Source: Propionibacteriaceae bacterium (lineage in GTDB: Bacteria; Actinomycetota; Actinomycetes; Propionibacteriales; Propionibacteriaceae). Taken from it: a DNA stretch of 27,516 nucleotides. Within the stretch, counting starts at the first letter, position 1. The number at the start of each line of letters is the position of its first letter. The position numbers were made by a program, and so were the translations under genes. Below are positions 15,293-22,539 of this stretch, piece by piece. Where the stretch lies: the NCBI GenBank assembly GCA_025923975.1, contig JAICEV010000005.1:1-27516 (forward strand), in the 5' to 3' direction. A model generated the notes under the pieces. It was not told the DNA's origin and did no database searches. It saw nothing but the letters and a program-made list of their open reading frames with translations.

Positions 15293-15775
15293 ATGGCCGT
15301 CCTCGCGTTGAAGCTGCTACTCGCACCGCTGCTGGTGGTCGCTTGCTCGCTCGCCGGCCGGCGGTGGGGTCCTCGGGTGGCCGGCTTCCTCGTTGTGCTG
15401 CCAGTGGTAGCCGGTCCCATCTTGCTGATCTTGTACTTGGACCATGGCAGTCGCTTCGCAGCCCAGGCTGCCCGCGCTGCCACCCTGGGAATCGTGCCGC
15501 TGGCCTTGTTCGCGTTGGTCTTCGGCCATCTGTCCAGACGGCATGGCTGGCTGCTGACGTTGGTGGTCAGCTGGGTCGTGGTGCTTCTAGCCGACCTTGC
15601 CCTCGCCCAGGTTGACGTGCCTGCAGGTCTCGCGCTGGTACTTGCTCTGCTCGCACTGCATGGAGCCAATGCCGTGCTACGCCGCTTGGACCAGCCGGCC
15701 CCGTCTTTATGCCAGCCCCCTGGTGGGATCTGCCGGCCCGGGCGGTCGCAACTGCACTTCTCGTTCTCTTGGTGA
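15293..15775 (+). CDS. Membrane protein, N-terminal half of a split gene
   Basis: Four to five hydrophobic segments: LALKLLLAPLLVVACSLAG, GPRVAGFLVVLPVVAGPILLIL, AATLGIVPLALFALVFG, LLTLVVSWVVVLLADLAL and VPAGLALVLALLALHGAN. After LRRLDQPAPS (about 15703) the frame runs on as a non-hydrophobic tail that is only the shadow of the next frame. The natural continuation is in the -1 frame from about 15705. ATG 15293 is preceded by GATACT and 7 bases, a leaderless pattern; TTG 15269 is in frame. The family is unnamed; the fold suggests a small transporter. Confidence 0.6.
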   Translation: MAVLALKLLLAPLLVVACSLAGRRWGPRVAGFLVVLPVVAGPILLILYLDHGSRFAAQAARAATLGIVPLALFALVFGHLSRRHGWLLTLVVSWVVVLLADLALAQVDVPAGLALVLALLALHGANAVLRRLDQPAPSLCQPPGGICRPGRSQLHFSFSW

Positions 15776-16065
15776 CTGGGCTAGCTGCCTCGGTGGGCCC
15801 CGCGCTGACCGGGATGCTCACACCGTTTCCGATCGCGTTGAGTGTGGTCTGCGCCTTCACGACCGCCCAGGTTGGTCATGCTGGCGTTCTTGCTCTGCTG
15901 CGCGGCGTCGTGCCAGGGCTCGACGGCTTCACTGTGTTCTGCTTTCTGGCTGCCGTGACCATCGACAATCTGGGTGGTCTGGTGGCGTTTGGTCTGGCCA
16001 CGGCGGTGGCCGTGATCATTGCCGTCGTGCTGATGGCGCGGGCGCCAGAGCCGGACGTGGCATGA
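15709..16065 (+). CDS. Membrane protein, C-terminal half of a split gene
   Basis: Starts MPAPWWDLPARAVATALL, then hydrophobic segments (LLVLLVTGLAASVGPAL, LTPFPIALSVVCAF, FTVFCFLAAVTI, LVAFGLATAVAVIIAVVLM). It resembles the first half (GPxxxGxLxxxP...; H-G...A...LRG), pointing to an internal duplication. There is no stop between the preceding frame and this one before ATG 15709, and no ribosome site in front of it, so a single-base indel splitting one gene of about 257 residues is most likely. Translational coupling of two half-size subunits is the alternative. Confidence 0.55.
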   Translation: MPAPWWDLPARAVATALLVLLVTGLAASVGPALTGMLTPFPIALSVVCAFTTAQVGHAGVLALLRGVVPGLDGFTVFCFLAAVTIDNLGGLVAFGLATAVAVIIAVVLMARAPEPDVA

Positions 16066-16152
16066 CGAGCGTCCGAGGCGGAATTGTCAATCGCAGAAGA
16101 CGGCTGGCGCGCCACATTTCGCGCCCTTCCAGCCACGACTAGGGTCGAACTC

Positions 16153-17283
16153 ATGACCGCCCGACGCCTCCGGACGCCGTGGTTGGCCGTCTTGATCGCG
16201 GGTGCTTTTCTCGCTGCCGGATGCCAGGCCACTCGACCAGCGGGCGCCGGCGCTCCCGTCCTACCCTCGCTATCGCCGGCTTCCCCTGCTGCCAAGAAGA
16301 CCGGTGCGCCCACCGCCCCTACGGATGAGGCGGCAGATAACGCCGTTGACCGCGTCATCGCGATCTCCATCGACGGCCTCAACCCACGCGCCATCCAGCA
16401 GCTTGGGAGGTCTCGTACCCCAACGTTTCACCGATTGATGCGCGAAGGCGCCTACACCCTGAATGCGCGTACCGTCCGCGAGCAGACGAGCACCATGCCC
16501 AATCACACCGCGATGCTTACCGGCCGACGGGTGGACGCTAAGCACGGTGGCCACGGATACACCGGGAACTTCGACAACGGCGGGACAGTTCATCAAGCCG
16601 CCGGCCACTACGTCGCGAGCGTGTTCGACGTTGTTCACGACAATGGTCACTCCACCGCGATGTTTGCCTCCAAGGCCAAGTTCAGGCTCTATAAGCGCAC
16701 CTGGAATACCCATGGCGCCCGTGACCGAACCGGGCGAAACGATGGGCGTTCGAAGATCGATCGAGTCACAATTCACCGCAACAACACTCGGCTGGTGGCC
16801 AAACTCACCGCCGAGCTACGCCGCTCGCCGCGAGAGTTCACCTTCGTGCATCTGTCGCTACCCGACCGCGTTGGGCACGCTCACAGCTTTATGGGCGGGG
16901 ATTACCTTGACGCAGTGCAGCGCACCGATCAGCTCCTTGGCCGCATCGTCAAAACTGTGGCCGACCGGCCTGCACTGCGGCGCAACACTCTTGTTCTCCT
17001 TACTGCCGACCATGGCGGGAGGGGCGCGGCGCACTACAACCCCAGTAATCCACAGGATTATCGGATTCCTTTTATGGCCTGGGGCCCGGGCGTTTCCGCC
17101 GGGCGCAATTTGTATGACCTAAGTCCCGGCATTGAGAGCCCTGGCGGCAGCCGCACCAGCTATCACGGGAAGCAACCGATCCGGAACGCCGACCTTGCTA
17201 ACGTCGCCACCGATGCCCTCGATCTGCCGCGGGTCCCGGGTTCGGAGTTTGACAGTCAACGCAGGATTGACCTGTTTGGCTAG
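16153..17283 (+). CDS. Lipoprotein type I phosphodiesterase / alkaline-phosphatase-like enzyme
   Basis: 376 residues with a lipoprotein signal (positively charged MTARRLR, hydrophobic core, lipobox LAAGC around residue 24) and a Pro/Ala-rich linker. The alkaline-phosphatase superfamily fold follows: AISIDGLNPRAI (metal Asp), STMPNHTAMLTGR (nucleophile segment), then LPDRVGHAHSFMG (metal Asp and His), and LLTADHGGRG. These fit the nucleotide-pyrophosphatase/phosphodiesterase family; the true substrate is not known. ATG 16153 comes seven bases after TAGGGT, so it is probably leaderless; the longer frame from 16084 lacks signal-peptide logic. It acts outside the membrane, anchored by lipid. Confidence 0.85.
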   Translation: MTARRLRTPWLAVLIAGAFLAAGCQATRPAGAGAPVLPSLSPASPAAKKTGAPTAPTDEAADNAVDRVIAISIDGLNPRAIQQLGRSRTPTFHRLMREGAYTLNARTVREQTSTMPNHTAMLTGRRVDAKHGGHGYTGNFDNGGTVHQAAGHYVASVFDVVHDNGHSTAMFASKAKFRLYKRTWNTHGARDRTGRNDGRSKIDRVTIHRNNTRLVAKLTAELRRSPREFTFVHLSLPDRVGHAHSFMGGDYLDAVQRTDQLLGRIVKTVADRPALRRNTLVLLTADHGGRGAAHYNPSNPQDYRIPFMAWGPGVSAGRNLYDLSPGIESPGGSRTSYHGKQPIRNADLANVATDALDLPRVPGSEFDSQRRIDLFG

Positions 17284-17288
17284 CAATG

Positions 17289-18062
17289 TCAGACAGCGCC
17301 GGTGAGCCGATCGGTGCGAACGGCGTACACATCTCCTGATCGATCACCGGCCGGCAAGCCGCCCAAAATCTCGATCATGGTTTGCGGTGCGAGCCAATCA
17401 CCATCCGCCCAGCGGTGGGTCTCCACCCGCGAGTGGCGATAACGGTAGTCGCCGAGGGCACCGATTCGGTCCACACAGGCGATCGCGCGGTCGACCGCGA
17501 CCGGAATGTACTCGAACGACAACGCCGCCAAGGGTCGGCTGAGGCCCCTGAGAACCTCGTACTCAAATCCTTCGACGTCGATCTTGCAGAACTGCGGCTC
17601 GCCATGGCGGGCGATGAGCTCGTCCAGACTGACGAGGGGCACGCTGATGACACTGTCCCACCGGACCCGCTGGAATCTGCTATCGATTTGGACATCGTCG
17701 ATCCAGGAATCTGCGAAGGTCGAGACCGTCGGGGTACGCGTACTCAAATGCAGTTTTCCCTCGCCTGGTTCGGCCGCGACTCCGCTGGCCTCCAGGAAGA
17801 CACCCGGGTCGCGGCCATATAGCAGCCGCATCACAGCAACGAAGTCCGGCTGTGGTTCCACCGCAATCACGCGCGCGCCAATTCGGCGGAAGACGCGTAC
17901 TCGGTTGCCAACGTGTGCGCCGATGTCGAACGCCAGCTCACCGGCTTTGACAAACTGCCGGTAGAACGCTTCCATCCGGCGACGCCGCCAGATCGGGCCG
18001 TAGTAGGTGACGAGAGAACGGGCCATACCGGCTGCGCGGCCTATCAGGTGTCGCTGTGACAT
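17289..18062 (-). CDS. FkbM-family methyltransferase
   Basis: 257 residues with the SAM-binding region LAFDIGAHVGNRVRVFRRIG, then VIAVEPQPDF, and later FCKIDVEGFEYEVLRGL, the FkbM signature. FkbM proteins O-methylate sugars, polyketides or other small molecules. The N-terminal 40 residues are basic and aromatic (WRRRRMEAFYRQF). It converges with the phosphodiesterase gene with only a 5-base gap. No biosynthetic cluster is visible around it, so the acceptor is unknown. ATG 18062 is the first start of the frame. Confidence 0.85.
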   Translation of the reverse strand: MSQRHLIGRAAGMARSLVTYYGPIWRRRRMEAFYRQFVKAGELAFDIGAHVGNRVRVFRRIGARVIAVEPQPDFVAVMRLLYGRDPGVFLEASGVAAEPGEGKLHLSTRTPTVSTFADSWIDDVQIDSRFQRVRWDSVISVPLVSLDELIARHGEPQFCKIDVEGFEYEVLRGLSRPLAALSFEYIPVAVDRAIACVDRIGALGDYRYRHSRVETHRWADGDWLAPQTMIEILGGLPAGDRSGDVYAVRTDRLTGAV

Positions 18063-18276
18063 CGCCAGCTTCGCCTGTCGTTGGGCACCTTCACCAGGCC
18101 ATCAAACACGATGGGAGGCAGGCCTCGTACCGCTCGGACCTGGTCGCAGGAATGGACACGCGAGTGCGCACCTCTCGCCCACGGCGCGTGGGACGCCTGC
18201 TGCGCACTCGGCGAACAGCAGGACTACCGGGATGGCTGTCCGCTAGGTCAACCATCCACGTTGCGGTCCGCTGAAG
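18063..18276. other. Intergenic stretch, nothing recognised
   Basis: About 210 bases between the FkbM and DUF1707 genes. The minus strand must hold the FkbM promoter here. A forward frame contains DACCALGEQQDYRDG, which looks protein-like but has no recognised family, start signal or continuation. Confidence 0.3.
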
Positions 18277-18774
18277 TCAGTAGGGGTGGTAGCGGCTTGG
18301 CGGTCCGAAGTGGCGCCGGCGGTGCCGGAAGAACCCAGTGATCAAGAACACCCAGAGGAACATCCATACCAGCCAGGGAGCACTGAGGATGACAGCTGCG
18401 ACCACTGCACACATCACGATCAGTGGCGCGAACCAGAGAACGGGTGACCAGGCAAGATGGGCATCCTGCCGGTGAGACGGAGAGTCCATGGTCGGCTCGA
18501 CTGTCCGAGGAAGATCAACGAACAGTGGTTCGAGATCGGAGTTGAAGCGAGCCTTTATCGCTTGGTCCACACGCTGCTCAAATTCCTCCGCATTGAGCCG
18601 ACCCGCGGCGAAATGATCACCAAGTGCCGCGATCGCTCGATCTCGTTCGGCGTCGCCGATCCTGAGCGGAGCATTCTGGGTGGGCCGGGGTTCCATCGAG
18701 TTGTACGGCGGAGGCCACACCCACATCACGTTGCCCCGGGAAAGGTCGAACCTCCCCGGGCTGTATCGAGTCAT
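18277..18774 (-). CDS. DUF1707 and two-helix membrane protein
   Basis: 165 residues. Residues about 36-88 form the DUF1707 domain (LRIGDAERDRAIAALGDHF, then LNAEEFEQRVDQAIKA, ending DLEPLFVDLP), followed by two membrane segments (LWFAPLIVMCAVVAAVIL and WLVWMFLWVFLITGFF) and a His/Arg-rich tail. The function of the domain is not known. ATG 18774 has GGAGA about eight bases upstream and lies two bases after the PadR stop, so the two genes form one operon under PadR control. Confidence 0.85.
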   Translation of the reverse strand: MTRYSPGRFDLSRGNVMWVWPPPYNSMEPRPTQNAPLRIGDAERDRAIAALGDHFAAGRLNAEEFEQRVDQAIKARFNSDLEPLFVDLPRTVEPTMDSPSHRQDAHLAWSPVLWFAPLIVMCAVVAAVILSAPWLVWMFLWVFLITGFFRHRRRHFGPPSRYHPY

Positions 18775-18776
18775 GA

Positions 18777-19442
18777 CTAATTCTCCGGCGTGATGTCGTC
18801 TTCAGCAAGGATTGAGTACAGCTTGCGACGGAACTCCACCAAGGCGTCCCGACCTTTCGCCTGCTGTTCCGGCGTTCCGGTAGCCACGATCTGCCACACG
18901 GCGGCCGCCACCTGCCCAATCAACGGTTTGAGTCCGTCGTCGTCCTCACCGGCTTCACTCATCGCCTGCCACGGAGCCGATACCTCATCGGTGTGTTCAC
19001 TCACGTAGCTGCGACCATCGTCGGTCAGTGTGTAGACACGGCGACCACCGTCAGTCTCCACGCGGACCAGGCCCTCATCCTCGAGCTGTTGCAAGGTCGG
19101 ATAGATCGAGCCCGGACTCGGCCGCCAGACTCCACCGCTACGGGTAGCAATCTCCTGAATGATCTGGTAACCGTTCATCGGCTGCTCCGCCAGGACCGCC
19201 AGGATGGCCGCACGCACATCGCCGCGGCGCGCCTTCGGCCCGCGCCATCCCCGGGGCCCACCCCACCACGGTCCGAAGGGTGGTCCGCCGAACGTCCCCC
19301 ACTGACCAAAGGCCTGCTGGCCGCGCGGGCCTCGATGGCCGGTCATCTTGGCGAGCCAGTCGCCCAGGTCCCTGCCCCACGCCGGATGGCAGCGGCCGGT
19401 CTCATGCATCCACGGCGCCCCCATTGCGTACGCACCACCCAT
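18777..19442 (-). CDS. PadR-family transcriptional regulator
   Basis: A Gly/Trp/Pro-rich N-terminal region of about 75 residues (GGPPFGPWWGGPRGWRGPK) precedes the PadR winged helix (RRGDVRAAILAVLAEQPMNG, then IQEIATRSGGVWRPSPGSIYPTLQQLEDEGLVRVE), followed by a C-terminal helical part for dimerisation. SPGSIYPTLQ is the PadR signature. The Gly/Trp-rich lead, often with Cys/His, is common in actinobacterial PadR proteins next to DUF1707 genes. ATG 19442 has AAGG eight bases away; GTG 19451 is in frame. It likely represses its own operon by the palindromic region 30-58 bases upstream. Confidence 0.9.
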   Translation of the reverse strand: MGGAYAMGAPWMHETGRCHPAWGRDLGDWLAKMTGHRGPRGQQAFGQWGTFGGPPFGPWWGGPRGWRGPKARRGDVRAAILAVLAEQPMNGYQIIQEIATRSGGVWRPSPGSIYPTLQQLEDEGLVRVETDGGRRVYTLTDDGRSYVSEHTDEVSAPWQAMSEAGEDDDGLKPLIGQVAAAVWQIVATGTPEQQAKGRDALVEFRRKLYSILAEDDITPEN

Positions 19443-19471
19443 GTTGATCACCTTGCTTTCGTGACCTCTCC

Positions 19472-19500
19472 AAACGATACGTCAACGATATATCGCGATC
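19472..19500. promoter_or_regulatory. PadR promoter-operator region
   Basis: CGATATATCG (19486-19495) is a perfect 10-bp palindrome, and the minus strand reads TATATCGTTGACGTATCG, with a TTGACG -35-like word and a repeated TATCG unit. The region lies 30-58 bases before the PadR ATG. Confidence 0.55.
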
Positions 19501-19531
19501 TGTCGGCCAACAAGGGAAGATCTGGTGGCGT

Positions 19532-21046
19532 TTACCCGCGCGGGTACGGCGTAAGTAGCTGGTCAACCGGGGCGTAGTCGTCGGTCAGCACCGAGGCGTC
19601 GCCGGTCCACGCAGCAAGCTCGGCGCCGGTGATCACGCCCCAATCGGCTCCGCGTTCCGAGATGCGGGTGGCGATCGAAGCGACGTCCAACGGAGAGTGG
19701 GAGGCGATCACGACTAGGTTGCCGCCGGCTTTCTCCCCGCCGGTCAGGGTATCGGCCTCGGTGGCGAGCGCTACATGATCAAATACCTCGGTCAGTGTGG
19801 CAACCTCGGCACGCGCGAAGGCGAGCTGGCCGTAGTCGAGGAGATTGATCACATAGAGTCCATCGTCGGTGAGCACCCGCGATACCTCGTGCACCATCTC
19901 ACGTGTGGTGAGGTGCCATGGCACGCTGACACCGCCGAAGGCGTCACCCAGCACCAGGTCCTGACTGCTATTGGCAAGCCGGCCGACGCCGAGCCGAGCG
20001 TCTTCGACGCGGACCTCGATGCCTTGACCAGCCGTGAGCTTGAACTGGTCGGTGTCGATCTTGACGACGTCGGGATCGATCTCGGACACCAAGCTGGCAG
20101 TTCCTGGGCGAACCCGCTCGAGGTAACGCGGCAACGTGAGCCCTCCACCGCCGATGTGGTACACACGCAGCGGCTGTCCTTCGGGATACGCGGTGTCGAT
20201 GGCGGACGCGACGGCTTTGGCGTAGTCCCAGTCGAGATAGGTCGGGTCCGCGAGGTCAACGTAGGAATGCGGAGCGCCATCGAGCATCAGCACGCGTCCG
20301 GACGCTCGGTCGGGATCGGTCACCACCACAGCACAGTGGTAGATCGTCTCCACGTCACAGCTACCTCGCGCGACCACGGCCGCACCGCCGCCGAGGAGAA
20401 CGAGCACCGCCGGAACGACCGCCGACCGCCAGCCGCGTACTCGTAGCTCGACAGCGGCCGCGGCTAACACCAGCGCAGCCCCGAGCCCGACCATGATTCC
20501 GCTGATCGGCAGGCGTGAGATCAGGATGAAACCGGTCACCACAGTGCCGACGATGGCGCCCGCTGTGCCGATCGCAGAGAGTCTTCCCACCACTGTTCCG
20601 GTCTCATCCAGGCTGGTCAGCCGCAGCTTCGTGACCATCGGCGTCACCGCAGCGAGAAGCGTGCCCGGCAACATGATCGCGAACGTTGATACGAGTATCA
20701 GCAGCACGCCGTCATCGATCGCGCCCGCCGCTCGGACGGCGAACGGAGTTGCCGCTACGGCGACGCCGGACACTGCCAGCAGTGGACCCAGCGCACGGCG
20801 CGGCGGCATCAGATCAGCTACCCGGCCTCCTGTCCAAGATCCCAAGGCGATGGCAGCCAGCGCAATGCCGATCACTAAGGTGCTGGTCTCCAACGTGAGG
20901 CCGAGGTAGGGCGCCAGCAGCCGCAATGCCACGATCTCGACGACGAGCACGCTTGCCGATGCACCGAAGACCAATGCCGCCGCGGCGTATCGGCCAAGCT
21001 CAGTTGATTCAGGAATTCCGACGACGATCCCGCTCGATTTGCTCAC
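19532..21046 (-). CDS. Membrane-fused spermidine-synthase-like protein
   Basis: 504 residues. The N-terminal half has about seven membrane segments (VLVVEIVALRLLAPYLG, LVIGIALAAIALGSWTGGRV, VLLILVSTFAIMLPGTLLAAV and others), then a SAM-binding Rossmann domain: VYHIGGGGLTLPRYL, VSEIDPDVVKI, VRVEDARLGV and LVLGDAFGG, like the spermidine synthase superfamily. The aminopropyltransferase DxxDP-type catalytic motif is replaced (LGDAFGGVSVPW), so true spermidine synthesis is doubtful. GTG 21046 or GTG 21064 starts it; the latter overlaps the MBL stop. It is the last gene of the leftward chain. Confidence 0.8.
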   Translation of the reverse strand: MSKSSGIVVGIPESTELGRYAAAALVFGASASVLVVEIVALRLLAPYLGLTLETSTLVIGIALAAIALGSWTGGRVADLMPPRRALGPLLAVSGVAVAATPFAVRAAGAIDDGVLLILVSTFAIMLPGTLLAAVTPMVTKLRLTSLDETGTVVGRLSAIGTAGAIVGTVVTGFILISRLPISGIMVGLGAALVLAAAAVELRVRGWRSAVVPAVLVLLGGGAAVVARGSCDVETIYHCAVVVTDPDRASGRVLMLDGAPHSYVDLADPTYLDWDYAKAVASAIDTAYPEGQPLRVYHIGGGGLTLPRYLERVRPGTASLVSEIDPDVVKIDTDQFKLTAGQGIEVRVEDARLGVGRLANSSQDLVLGDAFGGVSVPWHLTTREMVHEVSRVLTDDGLYVINLLDYGQLAFARAEVATLTEVFDHVALATEADTLTGGEKAGGNLVVIASHSPLDVASIATRISERGADWGVITGAELAAWTGDASVLTDDYAPVDQLLTPYPRG

Positions 21047-21053
21047 CGCCGGC

Positions 21054-21716
21054 TTACCAGCCACGCTTACGCCACTCTCCGAGATGCGGTCGCTCGGTCC
21101 CCAGTGTGGTGTCATCGCCGTGCCCGGGATGCACCACGGTGTTGTCGTCAAAGCGGTCGAAGATCTTGCTCTCAAGATCATTCATCAATGACGTGAAGTC
21201 CTCGGGAGTGTGGGTCTTGCCAGGGCCTCCAGGGAACAGGCTGTCCCCGGTGAACAGATGGGTCATACCGGTGCCGGCGTACCCGAGTGTGATCGAACCT
21301 GGTGTATGCCCAACCAGGCCAATCACCTCGAGTCTTTCGGTGCCTAGCTCCAGCTGATCACCATCCCATACCCCAACCAGACCCTCGACCCCAGCACCGG
21401 TGGCGATCGCCTCCAGATCAGGCTGGCCGCAGATCAGCCGGGCTCCGGCAGCGGCGGCGAGGGACGGCAGAGCCTGCCAATGATCAGCATGCCGATGCGT
21501 CGTCACGATGGTGTCCAGGTGCTGATCTGCGATGATGTTCAGAAGTCGATCATCGTCGTTGGCGGCATCGATGAGCAGGCTGGCACCGCTGTTGCTCTGC
21601 AGCAGGTAAGCGTTGTTGTCGACTGGTCCGACACTTATCTTGATCATCGTGACTGTGCCGGACAATCGTGCCACCAGCGGTGGTCCGCCTGGTTCGACGT
21701 GGTTGATGCCCTGCAT
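21054..21716 (-). CDS. Metallo-beta-lactamase-fold hydrolase, glyoxalase II-like
   Basis: 220 residues. The metal motif THRHADHW, then GHTPGSITL, FTGDSLFPGG and HPGHGDDTTLG give the di-zinc site of glyoxalase II-like hydrolases that split thioesters. VGPVDNNAYLL is the usual beginning of this actinobacterial group. ATG 21716 overlaps the TGA of the maleylpyruvate isomerase-like gene as TGATG; the pairing with that thiol-dependent enzyme family and with uvrA on the other side is common in actinobacteria. A mycothiol or bacillithiol thioester substrate is inferred. Confidence 0.88.
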   Translation of the reverse strand: MQGINHVEPGGPPLVARLSGTVTMIKISVGPVDNNAYLLQSNSGASLLIDAANDDDRLLNIIADQHLDTIVTTHRHADHWQALPSLAAAAGARLICGQPDLEAIATGAGVEGLVGVWDGDQLELGTERLEVIGLVGHTPGSITLGYAGTGMTHLFTGDSLFPGGPGKTHTPEDFTSLMNDLESKIFDRFDDNTVVHPGHGDDTTLGTERPHLGEWRKRGW

Positions 21717-22444
21717 CAGAATGCCGGGAGCTGGATTCCGTCTGCCCCGGTAACAGCGGAGCCATCGTTACGACCCAATAGCCAGCCAAGCAGCTGTGCG
21801 GCGCTGCCGCTGACCGCGACCGGCTCCCCGACGCTGCCGACCACGGTAGTGAAGCCACTATCGGCCGTCAGCTCGAGCCTCGGAAAATCCTCACGATCCC
21901 GCAGCCGGAATGCGCACCACTCGAGCAGCCACTCCACCGTCTGAGTATCGATGTCAGTGATTTCATAACCGATGTCTAGATCAACGTGGTGGATGACGAC
22001 CTCGAGCAGCCGCGCCAATGGCAGTAGCCGTGCGGGCACTTTCAGACCGCGACTCATCTCGACCGTTGCATCCCAGGCCTCGGCACCATCAATCTCGTCA
22101 AATGCTGCGCTCAAACGTCCAGCTGAGGTGTCCATGTCAATTTGGAGGTCCAGACCAGATCGTCCGGCACCCGCCTCGATGTCGTTCGCACGATGCTCGG
22201 GCGATGGGTACATGTCCAGGCGTTTTCCGGTAAGCGCCCATTGAGCCAGTCGAACAACGCCATCAGCATGACGAGCAACGTGGGTGGCCACATGGCCACG
22301 GGTCCAATCGGGCAGCCTGCTCGGAGCTCGCCACTGTTCGTCCGACACCAAGATCGTGTCGCCCAGCAGGCGCTGCGTGGCGGTCGTGACCAGCCCACGC
22401 AGCGTTTCCAGCTGCGTTGTGGCCGGAGATGCGGCGGCAGTCAT
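21716..22444 (-). CDS. Maleylpyruvate isomerase-like (TIGR03083/DinB-fold) protein
   Basis: 242 residues beginning [15 protein letters not shown], with the helical bundle of the DinB/mycothiol-dependent family: a His-rich metal segment [21 protein letters not shown] and [12 protein letters not shown] in the second half, the residues that bind zinc. These enzymes use mycothiol in actinobacteria; this protein is probably a mycothiol-dependent isomerase or transferase, substrate unknown. ATG 22444 lies six bases after TACGGT on the minus strand, a leaderless pattern; ATG 22450 is the alternative. It is divergent from uvrA. Confidence 0.82.
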   Translation of the reverse strand: MTAAASPATTQLETLRGLVTTATQRLLGDTILVSDEQWRAPSRLPDWTRGHVATHVARHADGVVRLAQWALTGKRLDMYPSPEHRANDIEAGAGRSGLDLQIDMDTSAGRLSAAFDEIDGAEAWDATVEMSRGLKVPARLLPLARLLEVVIHHVDLDIGYEITDIDTQTVEWLLEWCAFRLRDREDFPRLELTADSGFTTVVGSVGEPVAVSGSAAQLLGWLLGRNDGSAVTGADGIQLPAF

Positions 22445-22509
22445 GCCCATACCGTAGTGCCGACCTAACGCTCGCGGGAGGCCTCGATGCCATCCGATTT
22501 CACTGTGCC

Positions 22510-22532
22510 GTGTCAGTGCCGCAACATACGAT
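22510..22532 (+). promoter_or_regulatory. PafBC-type DNA-damage promoter of uvrA
   Basis: GTGTCAGTG (22510-22518), 8 bases, TACGAT (22527-22532), matching the actinobacterial RecA-independent promoter consensus TTGTCRGTG-N8-TANNNT at all but the first base. The uvrA GTG follows seven bases after the -10. Confidence 0.75.
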
Positions 22533-22539
22533 GTGCTCC

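Noticed and set aside
18081..18341. Forward frame with DACCALGEQQDY
   Set aside because: Looks protein-like in part, but has no start signal, no known family, and runs into the DUF1707 gene on the other strand.
19775..20446. 223-residue plus-strand frame
   Set aside because: Antisense to the spermidine-synthase-like gene; no motif or ribosome site.
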